Source: Lactobacillus sp.
GTDB lineage: Bacteria > Bacillota > Bacilli > Lactobacillales > Lactobacillaceae
Length of the DNA stretch: 64,000 bases
NCBI GenBank assembly: GCA_022641965.1
Contig: JALCDX010000003.1
Span: 1 to 64,000 of the forward strand
Reading direction: 5' to 3'
Shown here: positions 1 to 7,365 of the stretch, one piece after another
How positions within the stretch are numbered: the stretch's first letter is position 1
Layout of the letters: every line of letters starts with the position of its first letter
Position numbers and translations under genes: made by a program
Notes under the pieces: model-generated
What the model was told of the DNA's origin: nothing
Database searches by the model: none
What the model saw: the letters and a program-made list of their open reading frames with translations, nothing else

Positions 1-132
1 GGTCCACAAGGGAAAAAGGCTAAGAATCGCTTGCATCGCAGATTTAAAACTAATCGTCCCTTTCAAAAGATTGTCACCGATGTTAGTGAATTTCGCTATG
101 GAAACATGTCGATGGATGAAAGAGTGATCTAA
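1..132 (+). pseudogene. IS3-family transposase OrfB fragment
   Basis: The frame is open from the window edge to a TAA at 130-132. It reads like the start of the IS3/IS150 OrfB catalytic core: a basic stretch, then RPFQKIVTDVSEFRYGNMS, where VTDVSEF resembles the first DDE aspartate block. The rest of the catalytic domain is missing. The break falls where an inverted OrfA fragment begins, so this is a rearranged remnant, not a working element. More of it may lie before base 1. Confidence 0.7.
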
Positions 133-285
133 GATCTTGGTACCATAGCGATCTATTAGACGTACTAAATATCTTAGATGGGAACCACAAACGCTATATT
201 GTTTTGCCAGTCGTTCAGTTGAATAGCCATAGTTTTTCCAATTGTTGTAAATATCAATTTTGTCTTGTTTAGATAATTTAGCCAT
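131..285 (-). pseudogene. IS3-family OrfA N-terminal fragment, inverted
   Basis: On the minus strand an ATG at 285 starts MAKLSKQDKIDIYNNWKNYG, followed by YSTERLAKQYSVCGSHLRYL, the helix-turn-helix start of an IS3-family OrfA. Family-like sequence runs about 52 codons and stops at the junction near 131. The frame stays open beyond that but no longer resembles OrfA. It is head-on to the OrfB fragment, so an inversion or deletion joined two pieces. Confidence 0.65.
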
Positions 286-294
286 AATAAAAAA

Positions 295-322
295 CCTCGA
301 AATTCTTGTCCGAATTTCGGGG
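295..322 (-). other. hairpin upstream of the OrfA remnant
   Basis: CCTCGAAATTC and GAATTTCGGGG form an 11-bp stem (one G:T pair) with a short loop, just upstream of the OrfA start on the minus strand. It probably belongs to the IS end or to an OrfA translation-control leader. No clean terminal inverted repeat pair can be drawn because the other end is missing. Confidence 0.4.
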
Positions 323-449
323 TTCATATCAGAGAAATGCGACTTTTTTGGTGATTTTGCTATTTGAACTTCAACTAGATTTTAGAATAATGTGTAATTA
401 CTTGTAATCACTTAAACGCAATGTCATAATTAACTTTGAGGTGACTATT

Positions 450-788
450 ATGGACACAACCAAAGCTCGCAAACAGGGAAATTCAATTATGTTGACGGTT
501 CCAAAAGATTTTCATATTAAAGCAGGGACAGTTGTCAAACCTCACTTGACCTCAGAAGGAATTTTTTATGAATTTGTTAAACAAGACGATTTTTTTGATT
601 TTGACGAAGAAATTTTAAAGGATTTAGTAGCTCAAGGATTGACAGGCCAAGAACTGGTAAATAAGTTCTCTTATATTAAAAGAGGACTTCCAAAAGCCAT
701 GGACAAGTTAATCCAAGAAACTGAAGAAGAAGTGAAAAATACAAAACCGTTAACGAAAGAGGAGGCTGCTAGAGAAATTGGCCTATAA
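450..788 (+). CDS. AbrB/SpoVT-type antitoxin
   Basis: The 112-residue protein opens with the swapped-hairpin DNA-binding fold of AbrB/MazE antitoxins (KARKQGNSIMLTVPKDF). An acidic helical C-terminal half is typical of the toxin-wrapping part. ATG 450 is chosen because GAGGTG at 438-443 sits at normal distance; a GTG at 441 overlaps that site. The stop touches the degraded toxin reading frame, as in a two-gene toxin-antitoxin operon. By family it would bind its own promoter and neutralise the toxin. The frame is intact while the partner is broken, so it is now probably an orphan antitoxin. Confidence 0.75.
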   Translation: MDTTKARKQGNSIMLTVPKDFHIKAGTVVKPHLTSEGIFYEFVKQDDFFDFDEEILKDLVAQGLTGQELVNKFSYIKRGLPKAMDKLIQETEEEVKNTKPLTKEEAAREIGL

Positions 789-789
789 T

Positions 790-1069
790 GTTCTCTTGGC
801 CAATAGGGTCAAAAAGTCCTTAAATAAAAATTAAAAATAATCACTTGAAAGAACAATTTTTAGACCATATTTTTGAAGATATTGCTAATGATCCTTATAG
901 TGGAGGCGCTAAAAAAGGCGACTTGAAGGATTTTTATGCATATAAATTTAAATATGAATGTACCGATTATCGAATTGCTTATACGATTCATGATAGTGAA
1001 GTAATAGTGGTTATTGTCCTAGTAGGAAAACGAGAAAATTTTTATTCGATGTTAAAACGGCTTCTATAG
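790..1069 (+). pseudogene. RelE/ParE-type toxin, frameshifted
   Basis: One frame gives VLLANRVKKSLNKN then stops. The neighbouring frame continues with KIKNNHLKEQFLDHIFEDI and the RelE-like tail (DYRIAYTIHDSEVIVVIVLVGKRENFY). Removing one A from the A5 run at 826-830 joins them into SLNKIKNNHLKEQF, so a single-base insertion broke the gene. The start is also unclear: the ATG at 788 lies in another frame. A TTG at 845 could give a 74-residue product without the N-terminal helix, unlikely to be active. The family consists of ribosome-dependent mRNA interferases or gyrase poisons. Confidence 0.7.
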
Positions 1070-1082
1070 CAATATATATTGA

Positions 1083-1136
1083 AAATGCTCCATATTTTGT
1101 TAATGGAAATAGTTAACAAATATGAAGCATTTTTTC
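1083..1136 (+). terminator. Rho-independent terminator
   Basis: A long inverted repeat (AATGCTCCATATTTTGTTAA with TTAACAAATATGAAGCATT) is followed by TTTTTT. It ends the toxin-antitoxin operon and, from symmetry, could act in both directions. Confidence 0.75.
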
Positions 1137-1183
1137 ATGAATTAATTTGTTTGGCCCCAATATTTTATAAGTGCGGTCAGCTT

Positions 1184-1192
1184 TGCTAAAAT
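1184..1192 (+). promoter_or_regulatory. lepA promoter, extended -10
   Basis: TGCTAAAAT is an extended -10 about 30 bases before the lepA start. No good -35 is visible, which is usual for extended -10 promoters. Confidence 0.45.
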
Positions 1193-1224
1193 AAGACAGA
1201 TAGCAAATTAAAGGTGCGTGGATT

Positions 1225-3069
1225 ATGGATAAAGACAAATTACTCGGCTATCAAAAGCATATTCGCAATTTCTCGATCGTGGCCCACATCGACCACGGCA
1301 AATCGACGATTGCCGACCGAATTCTGGAATTGACCGATACTGTGTCCCAGCGCCAAATGAAAAACCAGCTGCTGGACAATATGCCGCTGGAGCGTGAGCG
1401 TGGCATCACCATCAAGCTGAACTCAGTTGAAGTTAAATACCATGCTCAAGATGGCGAAGATTATATTTTCCACTTGATTGATACCCCCGGACACGTCGAC
1501 TTTTCTTATGAAGTTTCGCGTTCTTTAGCGGCCTGTGAAGGGGCCCTGCTGGTTGTTGACGCTTCCCAAGGCGTGCAGGCGCAAACGGTGGCTAATACTT
1601 ACCTGGCCATTGATGACGACCTGACGATTGTCCCAGTTTTAAATAAAATCGACCTGCCGTCAGCTGATGTTGACAAGTCTAAAGAAGAAATCGAAGAGAT
1701 GCTGGGCCTGGATGCGTCGAGTGCCGTTGAAGTGTCGGGCAAAACTGGCCAAGGCATTCCTGACCTGCTTGAGCGCATCGTCCAGGACGTGCCAGCTCCA
1801 ACTGGCGATTTAGTGGCTCCGCTCAAGGCACTGATTTTTGATTCAAAATACGATGACTACCGCGGCGTCGTGTTAGCCGTGCGCATTGAAGAGGGTACTG
1901 TCAAGCCAGGCGATAAAATTGAGATCATGAACACCCATAAGACTTATGAAGTCACTGAAGTGGGCGTTTCCAACCCGTCGCCAGTCAAAAAGGACATGCT
2001 GATTGCTGGCGACGTTGGCTACTTAACTGCCAACATTAAATCCGTTCGTGAAACCCGTGTGGGTGATACGATTACCGATGCTGACAATCCCACTGAAAAA
2101 CCGCTGCCTGGCTACCGGCAGATACCGCCAATGGTTTACTCCGGGATGTATCCTGTCGACAACCGCAAATACGATGATTTAAAGGAAGCTTTGCAAAAAT
2201 TGCAGCTAAACGATGCTGCTTTAGAATTTGAGCCTGAAACCTCGGAGGCCTTAGGCTTTGGCTTCCGCTGCGGGTTCTTAGGCCTGCTGCACATGGATGT
2301 CGTGCAAGAGCGGCTGGAGCAGGAATTCGGGATGCAGCTGATCATGACTGCGCCGTCGGTTGACTACCACGCCATCATGAATGACGGATCAACCAAGCTG
2401 ATTGACAACCCGGCGGATTTGCCAAGTGCTGGCGAATACCGTGAAGTCCAAGAGCCATACGTTAAAGCTGAAATTATGGTGCCGAATGATTTTGTCGGCC
2501 CGGTGATGGAATTGTGCCAGCGCAAGCGCGGCGAGTTCCAAACGATGGATTATTTGGACAAGCACCGGGTCAACGTTATCTACCAAATGCCGCTAGCAGA
2601 AATCATTTTTGACTTTTTCGATGAATTAAAATCATCAACGAAAGGCTACGCTTCGCTTGACTATGAGATTATTGGCTACCGGGCTACCGACCTGGTAAAA
2701 ATCGACATGCTGCTTAACAAGCAGCCGGTTGATGCCTTATCCTTTATTGCTCACCGGCAAGAAGCTCAAGTTCGGGCCCGGCAGATGACTTCCATGCTGA
2801 AGAAATTGATCCCGCGGCAGAACTTTGAAGTTGATATTCAGGGCGCGATCGGGGCTAAGATTATTTCGCGGGCCACGATCAAGCCTTACCGCAAGGACGT
2901 TACTTGGAAGATCCACACCGGCGACCCTGACCGACGGGCAAAACTTTTGGAAAAGCAGAAGAAAGGCAAAGCCCGCATGAAAGCCGTTGGCAAAGTTGAA
3001 GTCCCGCAAGATGCCTTTATGGCGGTTCTGCGGATGAACGATGATGATTTGAAGAATAGCAAGAATTAG
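1225..3069 (+). CDS. lepA: Elongation factor 4 (LepA), back-translocating GTPase
   Basis: The 614-residue product has the normal LepA length. The GTPase domain shows the P-loop AHIDHGKST (20-28), RGITI in switch I, DTPGH and NKID. The C-terminal part has the LepA-specific domain lacking EF-G domain IV. LepA binds stalled or wrongly translocated ribosomes and moves tRNAs back at the cost of GTP. ATG 1225 follows AAAGGTG. It is the first gene of a run with srtA and recJ, 12 bases before srtA. Codon use is that of a well-expressed core gene. Confidence 0.97.
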   Translation: MDKDKLLGYQKHIRNFSIVAHIDHGKSTIADRILELTDTVSQRQMKNQLLDNMPLERERGITIKLNSVEVKYHAQDGEDYIFHLIDTPGHVDFSYEVSRSLAACEGALLVVDASQGVQAQTVANTYLAIDDDLTIVPVLNKIDLPSADVDKSKEEIEEMLGLDASSAVEVSGKTGQGIPDLLERIVQDVPAPTGDLVAPLKALIFDSKYDDYRGVVLAVRIEEGTVKPGDKIEIMNTHKTYEVTEVGVSNPSPVKKDMLIAGDVGYLTANIKSVRETRVGDTITDADNPTEKPLPGYRQIPPMVYSGMYPVDNRKYDDLKEALQKLQLNDAALEFEPETSEALGFGFRCGFLGLLHMDVVQERLEQEFGMQLIMTAPSVDYHAIMNDGSTKLIDNPADLPSAGEYREVQEPYVKAEIMVPNDFVGPVMELCQRKRGEFQTMDYLDKHRVNVIYQMPLAEIIFDFFDELKSSTKGYASLDYEIIGYRATDLVKIDMLLNKQPVDALSFIAHRQEAQVRARQMTSMLKKLIPRQNFEVDIQGAIGAKIISRATIKPYRKDVTWKIHTGDPDRRAKLLEKQKKGKARMKAVGKVEVPQDAFMAVLRMNDDDLKNSKN

Positions 3070-3081
3070 GCAGGCAACAAG

Positions 3082-3768
3082 ATGGCAGCAGAAAAACAGT
3101 CAAAACGTCGGAGGCTGATTCGCTGGCTAGCTGGCGCCTTGCTGGTCGTGGGCATTGCCCTCATCAGCACGCGGCCGCTAACTGACCAAGTCATTAAACG
3201 CAATGAGCAGCAGACTTTGTCGAGTTTGACCGTTAAAAAAATCAAGAAAAACCAGACCAAAAAAGGCCAATTTGATTTTTCAAAAGTTAAATCAATGGAT
3301 CCAGCCAAAGCGGTGCGGGCTCGCGTGCAAGAAGTCAGCGCGATCGCTGCCATGGCTGTGCCGAGCGTCAAGCTGTACTTGCCGGTTTGCCGCGGCTTGT
3401 CTGGTGCCAATATGGCGACTGGCGGGTGCACAATGCGGTCCGATCAAGTCATGGGCCAGGGCAACTATCCCTTGGCCGGGCACTATATGACTGCCAAGGG
3501 TGCGCTGTTCTCGCCGCTGGAGCAGGTCAAAACTGGGGCCCTGGTTTACTTGACGGATTTGCAGCACGTCTACACTTACCGCATTTATATGAAGCGCGTG
3601 GTTGATCCAAGCTCAGTCTGGCTGGTCAATGATACCAATGACAAGATCGTAACTTTGATTACTTGTGCTGATGGCGGCGCAAATCGGTGGGCGATCCGCG
3701 GTAATTTGATTAAAACCGCGAAAGCAACTAAACAGAATCTGCAGGTGTTCAAATTAAAAAATGACTAA
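3082..3768 (+). CDS. srtA: Class A sortase
   Basis: Housekeeping transpeptidase that cleaves LPxTG proteins between Thr and Gly and links them to the cell wall. The 228-residue protein has an N-terminal membrane anchor (about 12-30) and an extracytoplasmic beta-barrel. The catalytic residues are visible: His134 in LAGHYM, Cys195 in TLITC and probably Arg202 in NRW. It overlaps recJ by 8 bases (ATGACTAA). A likely substrate in this window is the adhesin at 22.9-25.6 kb, whose sorting signal reads LPQTNG. Confidence 0.93.
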   Translation: MAAEKQSKRRRLIRWLAGALLVVGIALISTRPLTDQVIKRNEQQTLSSLTVKKIKKNQTKKGQFDFSKVKSMDPAKAVRARVQEVSAIAAMAVPSVKLYLPVCRGLSGANMATGGCTMRSDQVMGQGNYPLAGHYMTAKGALFSPLEQVKTGALVYLTDLQHVYTYRIYMKRVVDPSSVWLVNDTNDKIVTLITCADGGANRWAIRGNLIKTAKATKQNLQVFKLKND

Positions 3769-6013
3769 TTGGCAGCAAAAAGCAGCAGCTAATTTACCAC
3801 CAGAAGTCCAAACGCAATTTCAGCTTAGCCCCCTAACGGCTAAGCTCTTTGCTTTACGGGGCAAAACCAATGCCCGCGAAATCGACTGGTGGCTGCACGC
3901 CACTGAGAACGACTTGGCCGATCCAAGTTTGATGCATGATATGGACAAGGCAGTCGCTAGGATTGAGCAAGCGATTGACCATGGCGAAAAAATTACGATT
4001 TATGGCGATTATGACGCAGACGGGATGACCGCCACGGCAATTCTAGTGGAAACGCTGGGCATCTTAGGCGGAGATGTGCATTATTTTATTCCTAACCGTT
4101 TTCGCGATGGCTACGGCCCTAATCTGCAGGCTTATCAAAATTTGGTCGCTGATGGGACCAAGCTGATCATTACCGTTGACAACGGGGTGACTGGCGCTGA
4201 AGAAGTGGCTTATGCCAAAAGCCAGGGCGTTGACACAATTGTGACAGATCACCACACTTTTCAGGCAGTTAAACCGGACTGTGCGGCGCTGCTTCATTGC
4301 AACTATCCAGGGCAAGCTTATCCCTTTGACGATTATTGCGGGGCTGGGGTGGCTTATACCCTGGCACGGGCTTTAATGCAAGATCCGATGCCGGAACTGC
4401 TGGACCTGGCGCTGATTGGCACAATTGGCGATATGGTGAAAGTCACCGGCGAAGGACGCATCATTGTCAAGCAGGGTCTGCACTATTTGAACCAAACTGA
4501 CCGGCCGGGCCTGCGCGCTTTAATCAAGCAAGCTGGTCTGACTATGGGGCAAATCAACGAAACGGATGTTGGTTTTGCCATTGCCCCGCGGCTCAACGCT
4601 GTGGGCCGGCTGGGGGATGCGAAACTGGCAGTTGACCTGCTCTTGACTGATGATGAAAACCAAGCGGCAGAATTAGCTAAACAAGTTGAAGCTTTAAACG
4701 ACCAGCGCAAGCAGCTGACGCAGCAAGTTTATCAAGGAGCCTTGCAGCAGGTGCACGCACAGCGGTGGGGCACGCGCCACACTTTGACTCTATTTGATAA
4801 AAATTGGCATGAAGGTGTGCTGGGGTTAGTGGCGAACAAAATCTGCCGCGAACTGGGCAAGCCGACGCTGCTGCTCACGCAAGGCGAAAATGGCGAACTC
4901 AAGGGTTCTGGCCGCTCGCTTGCAGGCTTTAATTTGTTTAATGCCTTATCACCGCTCAAATCAAAGCTGCTAACGCATTTTGGCGGGCATGATTATGCTT
5001 GCGGCTTGTCGCTGAAGCCGGATAAATTGGCAGATTTACGGGCTGCCTTTGAAAAATCATATCGGCGTCCGCAGCCGGTGACGCAGGAATATGACCTGCG
5101 GATTGATTCCAGCCAGCTGCCAGCTGGCGTTTTGCAGGAAATTGTTTTGGCTGGGCCTTTTGGCACGGACAACCCGCAACCGGTCTTTCAGCTTCATTGG
5201 CCGCAGGTGTCCTCAAGCCAGCTGATGGGACAAGAGCAAGCGCATTTGTGGCTTAATTGTCACGGCCTGCAAATTGTGGGCTTTGGCTTGGGCTACGTCC
5301 AGAAACTGCTGCCATTAATTAAAAATTTGTATGTGCATCTAGAGCCAAATTATTGGCGGGGACAAACAAAACTGCAGGCGCAGATTTGCGGGGTTGAATA
5401 CGGCCTGCCGGCCGGTTGGCAGGACAAGTCGGTGATTGATCTGCGCTTTGACCGTCACCAGCTGGATTTGGCAGACCGCTATTTGTTCTTTGATGAGGAC
5501 AACATTGTTAAGGCTGAATCGCTGTGGCAGCTGGACCCAGACAAGGTTGATTTGGTGGCTAATTATCAAGGCGACGCTGACCGGGTCAGTTTGATTGATG
5601 TCCCGCATAATCAAACAGAGCTGGATCAAGCTTTACGCAGCGACTATCAGCATTTGTTCTTGCGTTTCAGTCTAGACAATCTGCCGGTCAAAGAGCTGCC
5701 CAAGCAAGCCGACTTTGCTAAAGTTTGGCATTATTTGCGGGAGCACCCGGGCCTGCGGCTGGAAGATTACCAGCAAGTGGCGCCATATTTGCAGCTAGCG
5801 ACTGAGAATGTTTTCTTTATCTTGCGCGTGTTCTTTCAATTGGGTCTGCTTAAGCTGGATAACCAGCGAGTGACTGCCCAAACTGGCCAGCAAGCTGGGT
5901 CGCTAATGTCTTCCTCTTATTATGCGGCGACTGCTTCGCAACTAAAATTTGCCACCCAATTACGAACGATGCCAGCTAGTCAGCTGATAGCATATGCAAA
6001 ACAATTAAAATAA
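3761..6013 (+). CDS. recJ: Single-stranded-DNA-specific exonuclease RecJ
   Basis: The 750-residue protein degrades single-stranded DNA 5' to 3' in recombination and mismatch or base excision repair. DHH-family motifs are visible: DYDADGMTAT near residue 85, DNGVT, and VTDHHTF near residue 165. A DHHA1 region with GGHDYACG follows, then the OB fold and the extra C-terminal domain typical of Firmicute RecJ. It overlaps srtA, suggesting coupling. No terminator is obvious directly after the gene; apt has its own promoter. Confidence 0.95.
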   Translation: MTNWQQKAAANLPPEVQTQFQLSPLTAKLFALRGKTNAREIDWWLHATENDLADPSLMHDMDKAVARIEQAIDHGEKITIYGDYDADGMTATAILVETLGILGGDVHYFIPNRFRDGYGPNLQAYQNLVADGTKLIITVDNGVTGAEEVAYAKSQGVDTIVTDHHTFQAVKPDCAALLHCNYPGQAYPFDDYCGAGVAYTLARALMQDPMPELLDLALIGTIGDMVKVTGEGRIIVKQGLHYLNQTDRPGLRALIKQAGLTMGQINETDVGFAIAPRLNAVGRLGDAKLAVDLLLTDDENQAAELAKQVEALNDQRKQLTQQVYQGALQQVHAQRWGTRHTLTLFDKNWHEGVLGLVANKICRELGKPTLLLTQGENGELKGSGRSLAGFNLFNALSPLKSKLLTHFGGHDYACGLSLKPDKLADLRAAFEKSYRRPQPVTQEYDLRIDSSQLPAGVLQEIVLAGPFGTDNPQPVFQLHWPQVSSSQLMGQEQAHLWLNCHGLQIVGFGLGYVQKLLPLIKNLYVHLEPNYWRGQTKLQAQICGVEYGLPAGWQDKSVIDLRFDRHQLDLADRYLFFDEDNIVKAESLWQLDPDKVDLVANYQGDADRVSLIDVPHNQTELDQALRSDYQHLFLRFSLDNLPVKELPKQADFAKVWHYLREHPGLRLEDYQQVAPYLQLATENVFFILRVFFQLGLLKLDNQRVTAQTGQQAGSLMSSSYYAATASQLKFATQLRTMPASQLIAYAKQLK

Positions 6014-6044
6014 TTGAAATTTTACTGCTTTTTGTGCTGATCTT

Positions 6045-6142
6045 TGGTAGAATTAACTTGTGTTTTTGCTATGCAAGAAAAGCAATATTTTAGCGCAGCT
6101 GTTCATCTTGACAGCTGCGCTCAGTCATTCCAGTTGGAATGA
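6045..6142 (+). promoter_or_regulatory. apt promoter and double-hairpin leader
   Basis: An extended -10 TGGTAGAAT (6045-6053) precedes a leader with two perfect stems. One pairs AGCGCAGCTGT (6092-6102) with ACAGCTGCGCT (6111-6121); the other pairs TCATTCC (6125-6131) with GGAATGA (6136-6142). The second lies just before the GGAGG. Neither has a U-tract, so they look like RNA stability or translation elements rather than terminators. Confidence 0.5.
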
Positions 6143-6163
6143 ACTAACGGAGGTTTAAAAACA

Positions 6164-6691
6164 ATGGCTTTTGATTTTAAGAAGTATATTGCTAGCGTCA
6201 AAGATTTCCCGAACAAGGGGATCATTTTCCGCGACATTACGCCGCTGCTGCAAAACCCGGAAGCATACCGGGCTGCTACCGACGCATTGGCTGAATATGC
6301 CAAGAGCCGCGGCGCTGACGTGATTGTCGGCCCTGAGGCGCGTGGCTTTATCGTGGGCTGCCCAGTTGCCTACAAGTTGGGCATCGGCTTTGTACCGGCC
6401 CGCAAGCCACACAAGCTGCCACGTGAAGTTGAGCGTGCTTCCTACGACTTGGAATATGGGTCCAACTCCTTGGAAATGAACAAGGATGCCCTTAAGCCTG
6501 GTCAAAAAGTTGTTGTTTGCGATGACCTGATGGCTACTGCTGGCACTTTGCGTGCGACCGAAATTTTGGTTAAGCGTTTAGGCGCTGAATTAGTTGGTGC
6601 TGCTTTCTACATCGAACTGCCTGACTTAAAGGGCCGTGAAAAGCTCCCAGGCTTAGATATCTTCAGCTTGGTTCAATACACTGGCGCTTAA
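6164..6691 (+). CDS. apt: Adenine phosphoribosyltransferase
   Basis: Converts adenine and PRPP to AMP in purine salvage, in the cytoplasm. The 175-residue protein has the expected length. The N-terminus [17 protein letters not shown] and the PRPP-binding loop [12 protein letters not shown] are diagnostic. ATG 6164 follows ACGGAGG. It is monocistronic, with its own promoter, structured leader and terminator. Codon use is strongly biased, implying good expression. Confidence 0.97.
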   Translation: MAFDFKKYIASVKDFPNKGIIFRDITPLLQNPEAYRAATDALAEYAKSRGADVIVGPEARGFIVGCPVAYKLGIGFVPARKPHKLPREVERASYDLEYGSNSLEMNKDALKPGQKVVVCDDLMATAGTLRATEILVKRLGAELVGAAFYIELPDLKGREKLPGLDIFSLVQYTGA

Positions 6692-6714
6692 AGCAGAAAT
6701 TTATTTCTTACAAG

Positions 6715-6746
6715 ACTGGATTTGCCATAAGCAGGTCCAGTTTTTT
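6715..6746 (+). terminator. apt terminator
   Basis: ACTGGA pairs with TCCAGT around a loop and is followed by TTTTTT. Confidence 0.7.
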
Positions 6747-6872
6747 GATGCGGAAAATATAGTCATAGTTCTTTAATTTTGGCTGGGGGGGGTGGATTGC
6801 CTCTTACAGGCTGTAAGTATAGTTAAAAAATAACAGATAAAGTTAATTGACAGAAATGTTCTTTAACTGGCC

Positions 6873-6983
6873 TTGACTTGGATAAACCTTTCATTTATAC
6901 TCACAAAGCTTTAAAATATATACGGAATATAAATTTGAAATGAATAACGGCTCGCTAAAGCTGCTTACAAGAACAGCTTTTTT
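6873..6983 (+). ncRNA. Candidate small RNA with its own promoter and terminator
   Basis: A near-consensus promoter, TTGACT (6873-6878), 17 bases, TATACT (6896-6901), is followed about 75 bases later by the terminator AAAGCTG (6957-6963), loop, CAGCTTTTTT. No conserved protein fits; a short ATG frame at 6940 runs through the hairpin. The promoter, short RNA, terminator plan resembles the antisense RNAs of the type I loci in this window, but no partner toxin is seen opposite. The rest of the 6.7-7.05 kb gap is AT-rich with a G8 run near 6785. Confidence 0.5.
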
Positions 6984-7049
6984 AGTTTGTAAAACTTAAA
7001 ATAGAGTACTTAGGTAAATAATGAAGTTATTCGCTAGTGAGGTGAGAGG

Positions 7050-7319
7050 ATGCTGTTTCCATATGGAAGTTTTCGCAATGGCTTGGTAATGTCATATACG
7101 CCTTGGCGTAAGAACGACAAAGTGGCTGGCGGAAAATCCATGAAAGTCAATTTTGAACAGCGGACGAAGCAGGGCCATAAAGTAGCGATTTACGATTTGC
7201 CGACCAAAGGCCTGGTCTATAACCTCGGTTTCACTAGTTTGGAACAAAGTCGGCTAAGAAAGATCATCAATCAGTATGCTGATGACCTGATGAAACAAGC
7301 CGATCAGAATAGCAATTAA
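7050..7319 (+). CDS. Small hypothetical protein
   Basis: An 89-residue product not assigned to a family. ATG 7050 follows GAGGTGAGAGG. Internal ATGs at codon 14 or near codon 34 (MKVNFEQRTKQGHKVAIYDL) are alternatives; the sequence looks more structured from there. The C-terminal helix (SRLRKIINQYADDLMKQ) is amphipathic. There is no signal peptide or membrane segment. It stands alone before a strong bidirectional terminator. Confidence 0.5.
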   Translation: MLFPYGSFRNGLVMSYTPWRKNDKVAGGKSMKVNFEQRTKQGHKVAIYDLPTKGLVYNLGFTSLEQSRLRKIINQYADDLMKQADQNSN

Positions 7320-7332
7320 TTTGCAGACGTAA

Positions 7333-7365
7333 AAAGCCTGACCGTTAAACGGTCAGGCTATTTTT
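7333..7365. terminator. Bidirectional terminator
   Basis: AGCCTGACCG pairs perfectly with CGGTCAGGCT, with A-rich and T-rich flanks. It serves the convergent hypothetical gene and the Tet(M)-like gene. Confidence 0.85.

Noticed and set aside
1..322. A functional insertion sequence
   Set aside because: Both transposase parts are truncated and in opposite orientation; no complete ends are present.
845..1069. An intact 74-residue RelE toxin starting at TTG
   Set aside because: It lacks the N-terminal helix still visible in the adjacent frame and has no ribosome site; a frameshifted toxin explains more.
3066..3567. Long open frames opposite the sortase gene
   Set aside because: They lack ribosome sites and family similarity and mirror the codon bias of srtA; treated as shadows.
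7050..7319. A toxin or antitoxin role for the 89-residue protein
   Set aside because: No partner gene, no recognisable DNA-binding or toxin motif; left as hypothetical.
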